Below, piece by piece: positions 54,000 to 63,900 of a stretch of DNA of 64,000 nt. A program made the position numbers and the translations under genes. Source of the DNA: Cyanobium sp. (GTDB taxonomy: Bacteria > Cyanobacteriota > Cyanobacteriia > PCC-6307 > Cyanobiaceae); assembly GCA_014191755.1 (NCBI GenBank), contig BJHE01000003.1:49937-113936 (forward strand), in the 5' to 3' direction. The notes beneath the pieces are model-generated. The model did no database searches, had not been told where the DNA came from, and saw nothing but the letters and a program-made list of their open reading frames with translations. Each line of letters starts with the position of its first letter. Position 1 is the first letter of the stretch.

Positions 54000-55472
54000 T
54001 CAACCACAGGTGGCCGCCGCCCCCTCGCTGCTCTCCCGGGGGGCTGCGATCCCATCGCCTCCCTGGCCCGCGACCTCGGCACCCAGGGCGTGGAGGTCGT
54101 CCATCACGCCGTGGCTGGCGGCCGAATGGGTGAGCCGCAGGGCACTCACCACCGAGAGGGCCTTGCTGCTGCCGTGGCCGATCACGCAGATCCCATCCAC
54201 CCCCAGCAGCAGGGCGCCGCCATGCTCGGCGTGGTCGAGGCGCTTCTTGATGCGGATCAGGTTGCTGCGCAGGAAGGCTGAGCCCACCTTGCCGCGCCGG
54301 CCACGGGGCAGTTCGGCCCGCAACACATCAAGCAGCACACCCCCCACCGATTCCAGGAACTTCAGCAGCACGTTGCCGGTGAAGCCGTCACACACCACCA
54401 CGTCGAAGTCGCCGGAGAGCACATCGCGCCCTTCGCAGTTGCCCGCGAACTTGAAGCGTGGTTCCTCGGCCAGCAGGGGGTAGGCCTTGAGAGCGAGGTC
54501 GTTGCCCTTGCACTCCTCTTCGCCGATATTGAGCAAGCCGATGCGGGGACGGTTCACCAGCAGCACATCGCGGCTGTAGATGTTGCCGAGCAGGGCGAAC
54601 TGGTGCAGCCAGGCGGGCTTGCAATCCATGTTGGCGCCTACGTCTAGCACCATCACCTGCTGGTTCGGGTCCTTGGTGGGGAAGAGGGCGCCGATGGCGG
54701 GTCGCTCGATGCCAGCCAGGCGGCCGAGCCGAAAGATCGCTGAAGCCATCACGGCGCCGGAGTTGCCGGCCGAGTACACGGCCGTGGCTTCCCCGCGCTT
54801 TACCAGATCCATGGCCATATTGATGCTGGCATCGCGCTTGCGCCGCACCACGGTGGCCTCCTCGTGCATGCCCACCGAAGGACCGCTGGGCACCAGGTCG
54901 ATCAGTCCCCTGTTGATGGCGGTCTGAAGCTCCTCCTGGAGTCCCATGGAAGCCACGGCCTTCCGCAGGGGCCCGCTTTCGGCCACAAAGCGCACCCGTA
55001 GGGGCAGGAGGCTCACCGCCCGCAGGCAGCCCTCCAGGATCGGGCCAGGGGCGTGGTCACCCCCCATGCCATCCACCGCCACCCAGAGGCGCTGCCGGTC
55101 GTCGATGGGGCCGTCGTTGCTCCCTCCGAGAAATGGGCCTCCAGCCTGAAGCGTGCCGCCGCCCTGCTGCAGGCGGCGCAGCGGATCGAGGACCAGCGGC
55201 TGCAGCATTGACCCGGCCACGGAGCTGGCGGCTCCAGCCACATTGCCCGCCATGCTTCCGGCCGCTCCGGCCACGCTGCCTGCCACCGAGGCGGTGGCGC
55301 TGGCGGTGTCCACCAGGGCGGAAGCGGTGTCCACGAGGGTGGTCACCGCGGCATTCCGGCGATACCAGATCACCAATCGGCGGATTGCACGGCTTTGCTT
55401 GCCGCGGGATCCCTTGCCCCGATCGGGGACAAGCAGGCCGGATTCAGGCTCCTTCGGAGGCAAGGGAGTCAA
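54000..55472 (-). CDS. plsX: phosphate acyltransferase PlsX with long N-terminal extension
   Basis: Core VAVDGMGGDHAPGPILEGCLRA...VYSAGNSGAVMASAIFRLGRL...VVCDGFTGNVLLKFLESVG; about 125 residues precede the usual N-terminus. Confidence 0.93.
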   Translation of the reverse strand: MTPLPPKEPESGLLVPDRGKGSRGKQSRAIRRLVIWYRRNAAVTTLVDTASALVDTASATASVAGSVAGAAGSMAGNVAGAASSVAGSMLQPLVLDPLRRLQQGGGTLQAGGPFLGGSNDGPIDDRQRLWVAVDGMGGDHAPGPILEGCLRAVSLLPLRVRFVAESGPLRKAVASMGLQEELQTAINRGLIDLVPSGPSVGMHEEATVVRRKRDASINMAMDLVKRGEATAVYSAGNSGAVMASAIFRLGRLAGIERPAIGALFPTKDPNQQVMVLDVGANMDCKPAWLHQFALLGNIYSRDVLLVNRPRIGLLNIGEEECKGNDLALKAYPLLAEEPRFKFAGNCEGRDVLSGDFDVVVCDGFTGNVLLKFLESVGGVLLDVLRAELPRGRRGKVGSAFLRSNLIRIKKRLDHAEHGGALLLGVDGICVIGHGSSKALSVVSALRLTHSAASHGVMDDLHALGAEVAGQGGDGIAAPRESSEGAAATCG

Positions 55473-56190
55473 CGATGCGCTGGAAGAGGTAGCCGGTGCC
55501 CCGGGCCGTGAGGATCAGCTCGGGGTTGGCGGGATCATCCTCCAGTTTGGAACGCAGTCGGGAAATGTGGACATCCACCACGCGGGTGTCCACGTGACGC
55601 TCCGGCGTGTAGCCCCACACCTCCTTGAGGATTTCGCCGCGGCTGAAGGGTTCCCCGGAGCGGCTCACCAGCAGTTCCAGGAGGCTGAACTCCATCCCTG
55701 TGAGCCGGATGCGCTCCTCGCCCCGGTACACCTGGCGTTTGTTGGTGTCGATCCGCAGCTCCCCCACTTGGATCACGCCGGAGTTGGGGATCCCGGGACC
55801 CTGGTCCTTGTCCACCCGCCGCAGCACACAACGGATGCGGGCCTCCAGCTCCTTGGGGCTGAAGGGTTTCACCACGTAGTCGTCAGCCCCGAGCTCCAGG
55901 CCTGTGATGCGGTCGGCCACATCGCCCAGGGCCGTGAGCATCACGATCGGCACATCCGATTCCTTGCGCAGCTCCTGGCAGACGCCGTAGCCGTCGAGCT
56001 TGGGCATCATCACGTCGAGCACTACCAGGTCGGGGTGGGACCGGTGGAAGGCTTCAAGGGCCTCCTCGCCATCGCAGGCGGTGACGACCTGGTAGCCGAT
56101 CATCGAGAGGCGGGTTTCCAGGATCCGGCGGATGCTGGCCTCGTCATCCACGACGAGGATCGTTTCTTTGGCGGGGGAGGAGGCCGTCAT
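55444..56190 (-). CDS. rpaB: OmpR-family response regulator RpaB
   Basis: ETILVVDDEASIRRILETRLSMIGYQVVTACDGEEALEAFHRSHPDLVVLDVMMPKLDGYGVCQELRKESDVPIVMLTALGDVADRITGLELGADDYVVKPFSPKELEARIR. Confidence 0.95.
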   Translation of the reverse strand: MTASSPAKETILVVDDEASIRRILETRLSMIGYQVVTACDGEEALEAFHRSHPDLVVLDVMMPKLDGYGVCQELRKESDVPIVMLTALGDVADRITGLELGADDYVVKPFSPKELEARIRCVLRRVDKDQGPGIPNSGVIQVGELRIDTNKRQVYRGEERIRLTGMEFSLLELLVSRSGEPFSRGEILKEVWGYTPERHVDTRVVDVHISRLRSKLEDDPANPELILTARGTGYLFQRIVDSLASEGA

Positions 56191-56191
56191 C

Positions 56192-56239
56192 GTGCCTGGA
56201 GTTGTGCCTGGGAAGGTGCCTGGAATCGGGCCTGGGGTC
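56192..56239. repeat. 12-bp tandem repeat (4 copies, last divergent) immediately upstream of the rpaB start codon
   Basis: gtgcctggagtt / gtgcctgggaag / gtgcctggaatc / gggcctggggtc (+ strand). Confidence 0.85.
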
Positions 56240-56502
56240 GGTGCATCACGCCTGGGGACAGGGATCGATCCCTGCGGGGATCTGGGGAAAAGAGTGTGGA
56301 TCCCTGCGGTCGGGCCGCAGGCCGGGTGCCGAAGCACTACTCCCAACTGGTCTACTGAAAGGGCCAGAGTGCCCCCAGGTTCACTGAACGCCACCTTTCT
56401 TCATACACAGTGGTCCCCCAGGACCTGCCGCCGTCAACCTGCGGCAGACCGGCACCGACCCTGACGCCAACAGCGCCGCATCCTCGTTCGCCCTCCCCAG
56501 CC

Positions 56503-57972
56503 TTGGCTCGCCCCCTTTCCAGCTACGTCTGCCAGAGCTGCGGCGCCCGCACCCGTCAGTACTTCGGTCGCTGTTCAGGCTGCGGTGGCTGGAACACCCT
56601 GGTGGAGCAGGCCGCTGTTGCCACCGACAGCCGCCGCCGTCGGCCGGTGGCCGCCGCCGATGCCCCAGACGGCTCCGGCGGGCCGGGGAGCCCCCGCCGC
56701 TCCGAGCCGATCGCCGCGGTCGGGGATCGACCACTGCAGCGCCTGGCCAGCGGCTACGGCGAATTCGACCGGGTGCTCGGCGGCGGCCTCGTGCCCGGCT
56801 CCCTGGTGCTCCTGGGCGGCGATCCCGGCATCGGCAAATCTACCCTCCTGCTCCAGTGCGCCCGCACCATGGCGGTGGGTCAGTCGGTGCTCTATGTAAG
56901 CGCCGAGGAGTCGGCCCAGCAGGTGAAGCTGCGTTGGCGACGGCTGGCGGAGGAGGGGGAGGGGCCCGTGCCCGCCGGCGCGGCGGACCGGGAGAACGGG
57001 GGCTCTGCGGCCGCCTCATCCGGCCTGCAGCTGCTGGCCGAAACCGACCTGGAGCTGGTGCTGCAGGAGCTGGAGGCCCTGAGGCCCGCCGTGGCGATCA
57101 TCGACAGCATTCAGGCCCTCCACGATGGCGAGCTGGGCAGCGCGCCGGGCTCGGTGGCCCAGGTCCGCGAATGCGCCGCCGCCCTGCAGCGCATCGCCAA
57201 GCGCCAGCACACCGCCTTGCTGCTGGTGGGCCATGTCACCAAGGAGGGGCTGCTGGCCGGCCCCAAGGTGCTGGAGCACCTGGTGGATGCGGTGCTCACC
57301 TTCGAGGGCGACCGCTTCGCCAGCCACCGCCTGCTGCGGGCGGTGAAGAACCGCTTCGGCGCCACCCATGAGCTGGGGGTGTTCGAGATGCGGGGCGGCG
57401 GCCTGGTGGAGGTCACCAACCCCAGCGAACTCTTCCTCGGCGGCGAGGGGCCCGGCACCGGCACGATCGTGGCCTGCGAGGGCACCCGGCCGCTGGTGGT
57501 GGAGCTACAGGCTCTGGTGAGTCCCACCAGCTATGCCAGCCCGCGCCGCAGCGCCACCGGCATCGCCGCCAACCGGCTTCATCAGATCCTGGCGGTGCTG
57601 GAGAAGCACCTCGGCCTGCCCCTCTCCCGCTTCGACTGCTACCTGGCGGTGGCGGGCGGCCTGGAGGTGGAGGAGCCGGCGGCGGATCTTGGGGTGGCCG
57701 CGGCGGTGGTGGCCAGTTACAGGGATCTGGTGCTGCCGCCGGGCACGGTGTTGGTGGGGGAGCTGGGGCTGGGGGGGCAGTTGCGGCCGGTGGGGCAACT
57801 GGAACTGCGCCTGCAGGAGGCGGCCCGGCTGGGGTTCCGGCGGGCGGTGGTGCCCCGCGGAGGTCTGCCTCTCAGCCTCGCTGCCTCCCTTGATTTACAG
57901 GTGCTGGAGGCAGGATCCGTGGCGGAAGCTCTCGTGGCGGCCCTGGGGGTGGATCCGGCCGCCGACGCTTAG
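56503..57972 (+). CDS. radA: DNA repair protein RadA
   Basis: [29 protein letters not shown] zinc finger, [53 protein letters not shown]. Confidence 0.96.
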   Translation: MARPLSSYVCQSCGARTRQYFGRCSGCGGWNTLVEQAAVATDSRRRRPVAAADAPDGSGGPGSPRRSEPIAAVGDRPLQRLASGYGEFDRVLGGGLVPGSLVLLGGDPGIGKSTLLLQCARTMAVGQSVLYVSAEESAQQVKLRWRRLAEEGEGPVPAGAADRENGGSAAASSGLQLLAETDLELVLQELEALRPAVAIIDSIQALHDGELGSAPGSVAQVRECAAALQRIAKRQHTALLLVGHVTKEGLLAGPKVLEHLVDAVLTFEGDRFASHRLLRAVKNRFGATHELGVFEMRGGGLVEVTNPSELFLGGEGPGTGTIVACEGTRPLVVELQALVSPTSYASPRRSATGIAANRLHQILAVLEKHLGLPLSRFDCYLAVAGGLEVEEPAADLGVAAAVVASYRDLVLPPGTVLVGELGLGGQLRPVGQLELRLQEAARLGFRRAVVPRGGLPLSLAASLDLQVLEAGSVAEALVAALGVDPAADA

Positions 57973-58517
57973 AAATACACGTCTACGTTGCTGCGGCCCG
58001 AGGATTTCAGCCAGTTCTCGATGTCGAGGTATCCACCGGGATAGAGCTTCACAGCCTTGGTCCAGAAGTCGGCCGCTTCGTCGAACCAGCGGTCGGCGCT
58101 GTCCTGGTCACCGTTCTCTGCAGCGATGCGGCCCCGTTTCTCGAAGATCAGACCCATGTTCTTGAGGCAGGACGGCGAGTTGGGATTGGCATCAAGCGAC
58201 TGGCGGTAGTAGTCGAGGGCCTTCTCCTCCTCGCCGGTGCTCATGAAGATGATCGCCATGTTCTTCAGGATCTCGCCGCGGTCGATGGCGTTCTCTTCAA
58301 GGCGCAGGGCCTCCTCGTAGTTGTCGAGGGCCTCGGCGTAGTCCCCGTCGTTCTGGGCGGAGAGGCCATCGCGGTAGTACACATAAGCCTCCTTGGCCTT
58401 GGGATCGATCGGTAATAGCTTCACGATCAGATCGGCCATTACCGTGAAGCTCTTGTCGATGAAGTTGTCGTTGCGCTGGGAGCGGGGCACGGCGTCACGT
58501 CTTGTTCTGCCCACCAT
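57969..58517 (-). CDS. ycf3: photosystem I assembly protein Ycf3 (TPR)
   Basis: [64 protein letters not shown]. Confidence 0.96.
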   Translation of the reverse strand: MVGRTRRDAVPRSQRNDNFIDKSFTVMADLIVKLLPIDPKAKEAYVYYRDGLSAQNDGDYAEALDNYEEALRLEENAIDRGEILKNMAIIFMSTGEEEKALDYYRQSLDANPNSPSCLKNMGLIFEKRGRIAAENGDQDSADRWFDEAADFWTKAVKLYPGGYLDIENWLKSSGRSNVDVYF

Positions 58518-58634
58518 CCTGCCCGCCGCTGCCGCTTAGGCGGGGCGTGATGGTTCGATCTCCCTAGCCTGAAGCCCCCGATCGAGCTCCACCTGCCCCC
58601 TCCTTATCCGGCTACCGCGGAGGTTGCCGCCCCG

Positions 58635-61166
58635 ATGCAGCCCGCCGCCGGATCCGTGCCCGGCGTTGGTCACACCCTCCTGATTGATGTGGAGGGGATG
58701 AAATGCGGCGGCTGCGTGCGGGCGGTGGAACAGCGCCTCACCCAACAGGATGGGGTACGACAGGCCAGTGTGAATCTGCTCACCCGCACCGCCTGGGTGG
58801 AGCTGGATCGGGCCGAGGAGCGACTGCCAGCCCTGCTGCGGAGCCTGGAGGAGCTCGGCTTCCCCGCCCGGCCCCGTGGCGAGGACGATGACCACACCCC
58901 AAGCCGCCGCGAGCGTCTTCAGGAGCGTCATTGGTGGGAGCGTTGGCGCCAGTTGGTGGTGGCCCTGGCTCTGATGCTGGTGTCGGGCTTGGGCCATCTG
59001 GCCGATGCCGGTGCCCTCGGCCTGGCGAGCACCCCCCTGGCCCAGCCCTGGCTCCATGTCCTGCTGGCTAGCGCGGCCCTGGCGGGTCCGGGCCGGCGCA
59101 TCCTCGTGGGTGGGTGGCGCTCCGCCTTCGCCGGGGCCCCCGGCATGGACACCCTGGTGGGGCTGGGGGTGGGCAGTTCCTACCTCGCCAGTCTGGTGGG
59201 CTGGCTCTGGCCGGCGGGGGGCTGGCCCTGCTTCTTCAACGAGGCGGTGATGCTCCTGGGTTTCGTGCTGGCCGGCCGCTTCCTGGAGGATCGGGCCCGC
59301 TACCGCACCGGCCGAGCGATCGAGGCCCTGGCCCTGCTCCAGCCCGAGCAGGCCCTGCTGGTGGTGGATGGCGGGCTGCCCCGGCCGGTGCGGGTGGGGG
59401 GTCTGCGCCCCGGCGACCGGATCCGCATCCTTCCGGGCGACCGCATTCCGGTGGATGGGCTGGTGCGCGAGGGCAGCTCCGCGGTAGACACCTCTTCCCT
59501 CACCGGTGAATCCCTCCCCCAGGCCGTCGAGGCCGGCAGCGAACTCGCGGCTGGCTGTCTCAACCTGGCCGCTCCACTGGAGCTCGATGTGCTGCGGCGG
59601 GGCGGCGAGAGCGCCATCGCCCGCATCGTGCTCCTGGTGGAGCAGGCCCAGCTGCGCAAGGCCCCGATTCAGGGGCTCGCCGACCGCGTGGCCGGCCGCT
59701 TCACCCTGGCGGTGCTGTTGATGGCCGCGTCCACCTTCCTGTTCTGGTGGCTCTGGGGAGCCCACCACTGGCCCGCCGTGCTGATGGCCGGGACTCATCC
59801 CGGCCACGGCGCCCACGGCCATGGCGCCCCCGGTCCGGCGGGCACCCCGCTGGGCCTGGCTCTGCAGCTGGCCATCGCCGTGCTGGTGGTGGCCTGTCCC
59901 TGTGCCCTCGGCCTGGCCACGCCGGCGGCGATCAGCGTGGGTAGCGGTGCCGCCGCCCGCGCCGGCCTGCTGTTCCGCGGCGGCGATGCGATCGAAACCG
60001 CCGCCCAGCTCAGGGTGGTGCTGTTCGACAAGACCGGCACCCTCACCCTGGGGCGTCCCCTGGTGACGGCGGTGGAACCTGCTCAGCCCGAACCGGCTCA
60101 GCCCGAACCGGCTCAGCCCGAATCCGCTGAGCCCAAATCCGCTGCGTTGAACGCTGCCCCAGGGGAGGGCGTTGCCCTTCTATCCGTTGAGGATCAAGGC
60201 GGGGTGAAGGGGATTCCCTCCGCGGCCGATCGCCTGGTACAACTGGCGGGCAGTCTGGAGCGCGACAGCCGCCATCCCCTGGCTCACGCGGTGCTGCAGG
60301 AGGCTCAGCGGCGCGATCTGCCCCTGCTGCCGGTGCGCGATCCCCGGGCGCTAGCGGGCGATGGGCTGGAGGCCAGGATCGAGGAGTCGGCGGTCCGCAT
60401 GGCGGGGCTCAGTCCCGTTGCCGGGGCCCCTTCGTTGCTCCGGGTGGGTCGGCTGGCCTGGCTCGAGAGCGTGGGTGTGGTGGTCGAGGCCGACAGCCGG
60501 GCCCGCCAGGAGAGCCTGGAGGGCGGCGGTGCCTCCGTGCTGGCGGTGGCTCTCGATGGCGCGCTGCTGGGTCTGATCGCCGTGGAGGACAGCCCCCGGC
60601 CCGACGCGGCCACCACCATGGCAGTGCTGCGGGAGCGGCCTTTGGCGCTGGGTCTGCTCAGTGGTGACCGGGAGGCCCCGGTGAGGCGTCTGGCGGCCCG
60701 GGTCGGCCTGCATAGCGATGAGCTCGCCTGGGATCTGCGGCCTGAGCAGAAGCTCGACCGCATCCTGGCGGCCCGGTCCCGCGGGCCGGTGGCCATGGTG
60801 GGGGATGGCATCAACGATGCCCCGGCCCTGGCGGCCGCTGACCTGGGCATCGCCGTGGGCACAGGCACCCAGATCGCCCAGGAGGTCGCCGATCTGGTGG
60901 TGATGGGTGATCGTCTCGATGGCTTGCCCCAGGCCCTGGAGATCGCTCGGCGCACCATGGCCAAGGTGCGTCAGAACCTGGTGTGGGCCTTCGGTTACAA
61001 CCTCATCGTGCTGCCGATCGCCGCCGGGGCGCTGCTGCCCGGTTTCGGCATCCGCCTCTCGCCTCCCCTGGCCGCGTTGTTGATGGCGCTCAGTTCGATC
61101 ACCGTCGTGGTGAACGCCCTCCTGCTGCAGGATGACTCCGCCAGCAGGGTGGAGCGGGGCGGGTGA
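58635..61166 (+). CDS. P1B-type copper-translocating ATPase
   Basis: HMA domain VEGMKCGGCVRAVEQRL, VVACPCALGLATPAAI, FDKTGTLTLG, SRHPLAHAV, MVGDGINDAPALAAADLGIAVGTGTQIA. Confidence 0.94.
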   Translation: MQPAAGSVPGVGHTLLIDVEGMKCGGCVRAVEQRLTQQDGVRQASVNLLTRTAWVELDRAEERLPALLRSLEELGFPARPRGEDDDHTPSRRERLQERHWWERWRQLVVALALMLVSGLGHLADAGALGLASTPLAQPWLHVLLASAALAGPGRRILVGGWRSAFAGAPGMDTLVGLGVGSSYLASLVGWLWPAGGWPCFFNEAVMLLGFVLAGRFLEDRARYRTGRAIEALALLQPEQALLVVDGGLPRPVRVGGLRPGDRIRILPGDRIPVDGLVREGSSAVDTSSLTGESLPQAVEAGSELAAGCLNLAAPLELDVLRRGGESAIARIVLLVEQAQLRKAPIQGLADRVAGRFTLAVLLMAASTFLFWWLWGAHHWPAVLMAGTHPGHGAHGHGAPGPAGTPLGLALQLAIAVLVVACPCALGLATPAAISVGSGAAARAGLLFRGGDAIETAAQLRVVLFDKTGTLTLGRPLVTAVEPAQPEPAQPEPAQPESAEPKSAALNAAPGEGVALLSVEDQGGVKGIPSAADRLVQLAGSLERDSRHPLAHAVLQEAQRRDLPLLPVRDPRALAGDGLEARIEESAVRMAGLSPVAGAPSLLRVGRLAWLESVGVVVEADSRARQESLEGGGASVLAVALDGALLGLIAVEDSPRPDAATTMAVLRERPLALGLLSGDREAPVRRLAARVGLHSDELAWDLRPEQKLDRILAARSRGPVAMVGDGINDAPALAAADLGIAVGTGTQIAQEVADLVVMGDRLDGLPQALEIARRTMAKVRQNLVWAFGYNLIVLPIAAGALLPGFGIRLSPPLAALLMALSSITVVVNALLLQDDSASRVERGG
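60081..60140. repeat. 15-bp tandem repeat, 4 copies, in the P-type ATPase cytoplasmic loop
   Basis: gctcagcccgaaccg x2, gctcagcccgaatcc, gctgagcccaaatcc; encodes AQPEP-AQPEP-AQPES-AEPKS. Confidence 0.9.
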
Positions 61167-61927
61167 ACCGGGTGGAGCGGCCTCAGGGCCTGGTGTCCCA
61201 AGGTGGGTCGCTGGGCGATCCGGGGGAAGGGGAGCCGTCGCGGCAGGATCGCCCCGGGGTCTTCGCTTCCCCCCTGGGCTGCTTCGTGGTGCTGGAGGGC
61301 ATCGATGGTTGCGGCAAGACCACCCAGCTGGAGCACCTAGGCCAGTGGTTGCCCACCAGTGGCCTGATGCCGGCCGGCGCCCACCTCCTCACGAGTCGGG
61401 AACCAGGCGGAACCCCCATGGGCCGTGCCCTGCGGGAGCTGCTGCTCCATCCCCCCACAGGAGCCTCCCCCTGCAGCGATGCGGAACTGCTGCTTTACGC
61501 CGCCGACCGAGCCCAACACGTGTGCCAGGTGATCCGGCCCGCTCTCGAGGCCGGCGATTGGGTGCTTTGCGATCGTTTCAGCGGCTCCACCGCGGCTTAC
61601 CAGGGCTATGGCCGGGGGTTGCCCCTGGAGCGGATCGCGGCCCTGGAGGGCTTCGCCACCGGCGGCCTGGAGCCCGATCTCACCATCTGGCTCGACCTGC
61701 CCCTGGAGGAATCGCTGCGGCGGCGAGGCGGCAGGGCCGCCGACCGGATCGAGGCCTCAGGCCACGCCTTCCTGGCACGGGTGGCGGCGGGATTCGCCAC
61801 CTTGGCCCGCCAGCGGGGCTGGCAGCGGGTCGATGCCAGCCAGCGCAGCGAGGTGGTGACCCAGGAATGCCAGGCCGCCCTGCTGGGTTATGCCGCCCAG
61901 GCGCCCGAGGGGCGGGCGGATGGCTGA
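61163..61927 (+). CDS. tmk: thymidylate kinase
   Basis: FVVLEGIDGCGKTTQLEHLGQWL...LLTSREPGGTPMGRALRELLL...DWVLCDRFSGSTAAYQGYGRGL. Confidence 0.96.
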   Translation: MNRVERPQGLVSQGGSLGDPGEGEPSRQDRPGVFASPLGCFVVLEGIDGCGKTTQLEHLGQWLPTSGLMPAGAHLLTSREPGGTPMGRALRELLLHPPTGASPCSDAELLLYAADRAQHVCQVIRPALEAGDWVLCDRFSGSTAAYQGYGRGLPLERIAALEGFATGGLEPDLTIWLDLPLEESLRRRGGRAADRIEASGHAFLARVAAGFATLARQRGWQRVDASQRSEVVTQECQAALLGYAAQAPEGRADG

Positions 61928-62927
61928 GCTCTTTGACGGCTTGCTGGGCCAGGAGGCCGCCCTGCGATTGCTGGAGGCTTCCCTGGCGCAGCGTCGCCTG
62001 GCGCCCGCCTACCTGTTCGTGGGAGCCGACGGGGTGGGGCGTCGCCTGGCGGCCCTGCGGTTTCTGGAGGGGGTGCTCACCGCCCCTGAGCGCTGCCTGC
62101 AGGGCGATCCGCATCTGAGGCGGCGCCTCGGCCAGGGCAACCACCCCGACCTGCTCTGGGTGGAGCCCACCTATTCCCACCAGGGCCAGCTGGTGCCGGC
62201 CTCCAGGGCCGAGGCTGAAGGGGTGAACCGTCGCAGTGCCCCCCAGCTACGCCTGGAGCAGGTGAGGGAGGTGTCGCGCTTCCTGGCCCGCCGCCCGGTG
62301 GAGGCCGACCGCTGTCTGGTGGTGCTCGAAGGGGTGGAGGCCATGGCCGAGGCCGCCGCCAATGCCATGCTCAAGACCCTCGAAGAACCCGGTGGAGGCC
62401 TGCTGGTGCTGATCACCGCAGCCCCGGAGCAGTTGCTCAGCACGATCCGCTCCCGATGTCAGGCCATTCCCTTCTCCCGCCTGTCCCCGGAGCTGGTGCA
62501 GCAGGTGCTGGATGCCCTACCCCCCGTGGAGCCCAATGCCACTGGGACATCCGTTGAAGCCTCTCCAGCGGCGGTGCCGCCCGATCCCCCCGAGCTGCTC
62601 GATCTGGCGGCTGGCTCTCCGGGCGCCCTGCTGTTCCACCGCCACCAGTGGCGTTCCTTGCCGGCGGGGCTGGCCGATCGTTTGCGGTGCCTGGGGCCCG
62701 ATCCGGTGGAGGCCCTCCACTTGGCCCGTGACCTCACCGAGGCACTCGATGGCGAACAGCAGCTTTGGTTGCTGGGTTGGTGGCAATGGGCCCTGTGGCG
62801 GCACCTGGGAAAGGTGGGGCCACAGCGGCGGCTAGAAAGGCTCCGGGGCCACTTGCGCAGCTTCGTGCAACCCCGGCTGGCCTGGGAGGTGGCCCTGTTG
62901 GAGCTGGCGGGATCATCCTGCCACTGA
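61920..62927 (+). CDS. holB: DNA polymerase III delta prime subunit
   Basis: LLGQEAALRLLEASLAQRRLAPAYLFVGADGVGRRLAALRFLEGVL...EAAANAMLKTLEEPGGGLLVLITAAPEQLLSTIRSRCQAIPF. Confidence 0.93.
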   Translation: MAELFDGLLGQEAALRLLEASLAQRRLAPAYLFVGADGVGRRLAALRFLEGVLTAPERCLQGDPHLRRRLGQGNHPDLLWVEPTYSHQGQLVPASRAEAEGVNRRSAPQLRLEQVREVSRFLARRPVEADRCLVVLEGVEAMAEAAANAMLKTLEEPGGGLLVLITAAPEQLLSTIRSRCQAIPFSRLSPELVQQVLDALPPVEPNATGTSVEASPAAVPPDPPELLDLAAGSPGALLFHRHQWRSLPAGLADRLRCLGPDPVEALHLARDLTEALDGEQQLWLLGWWQWALWRHLGKVGPQRRLERLRGHLRSFVQPRLAWEVALLELAGSSCH

Positions 62928-62940
62928 AGCGGGGTGAGGC

Positions 62941-63762
62941 TCAGGCCGCTTCGGTGCCATCCCCTTCGGATCCGATCGCCGTGGGGGCGTGCCGAGGTTC
63001 CCTTTGGCGTTCGCTCCGGGCTGCTTCGATGACGGGCTGAAGGCTGGCGAGTTGTTCGCCGGTGGGAAGTTCCAGGCAGTAGCCGGCTCCGTACACGGTC
63101 TTGATGAAGCGCGGTTTGCGCGGATCGGGCTCCAGCTTGGTGCGCAGATGGCGCACATGCACCCGAATCGTTTCGATGTCGTCGCCGGGTTCGTAGCCCC
63201 AAACCTCCATCAGGATCAGGGAGGGTGCCACGGTCTGGCCGTGCCGCTGCATCAGGCAGTGCAGCAGTTCGAATTCAAGGTGGGTGAGCCGCACCGCTTG
63301 ATCGAACCAGATCGCCTCAAAGCGTTCGGGCACCAGGGTGAGGCACCCATAGCTAAGGATTTCGTTGTGTTTGGTGGATAGGGGGGCCCGTTCGCTCCGT
63401 CGCAGCAGTGCTTTCACTCGCACCATCAGCTCTTCGAGGTCGAAGGGTTTGGTGAGGTAATCGTCTGCGCCGGAGTTGAAGCCGCTCACCTTGTCCTTGG
63501 TGCCGCCCAGGGCGGTGAGCATCAGGATTGGAATCTTGGCTGTGCGTTCATCCCGGCGTAACCGCTGGCAAAGGGTGAGCCCATCCACCTTGGGAAGCAT
63601 CAGATCCAGCAGGATCACATCGGGGCTGTACTGAAGGGCTAGGGCCTGACCCTTGATGCCGTCTTCTGCCCGCTGAACATCGAAGCCGCTGTGTTCGAGA
63701 TGGCCAGACACCAGCGCACGCATGTCGCTGTCGTCCTCGATGAGCAGGATGCAGGGCTTCAT
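62941..63762 (-). CDS. rpaA: OmpR-family response regulator RpaA
   Basis: [72 protein letters not shown]...[17 protein letters not shown]. Confidence 0.92.
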   Translation of the reverse strand: MKPCILLIEDDSDMRALVSGHLEHSGFDVQRAEDGIKGQALALQYSPDVILLDLMLPKVDGLTLCQRLRRDERTAKIPILMLTALGGTKDKVSGFNSGADDYLTKPFDLEELMVRVKALLRRSERAPLSTKHNEILSYGCLTLVPERFEAIWFDQAVRLTHLEFELLHCLMQRHGQTVAPSLILMEVWGYEPGDDIETIRVHVRHLRTKLEPDPRKPRFIKTVYGAGYCLELPTGEQLASLQPVIEAARSERQREPRHAPTAIGSEGDGTEAA

Positions 63763-63827
63763 GACTGTCGGATTCTCGGATGCAGGACCGGGGCGTCAGC
63801 AGCGACGGGACTGCGAGGCACAGGATG

Positions 63828-63900
63828 GAGAGACATTTTCTCTCGCGTTCGCCCTGCTTGCATCACTAGCCCCGAACATTGCGGTATCTGATCGAACATT
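63828..63900. promoter_or_regulatory. putative regulatory sites upstream of rpaA: dyad plus 8-bp direct repeat with 20-bp period
   Basis: gagaga-cattt-tctctc (63828-63844); cgaacatt at 63873-63880 and 63893-63900. Confidence 0.45.

Noticed and set aside
55153-56358. 401-aa + strand ORF opposite plsX and rpaB
   Set aside because: Antisense to two strongly supported genes.
58536-59822. 428-aa minus-strand ORF opposite the copper ATPase
   Set aside because: Shadow ORF; Gln/His/Gly-rich, no recognised motif.
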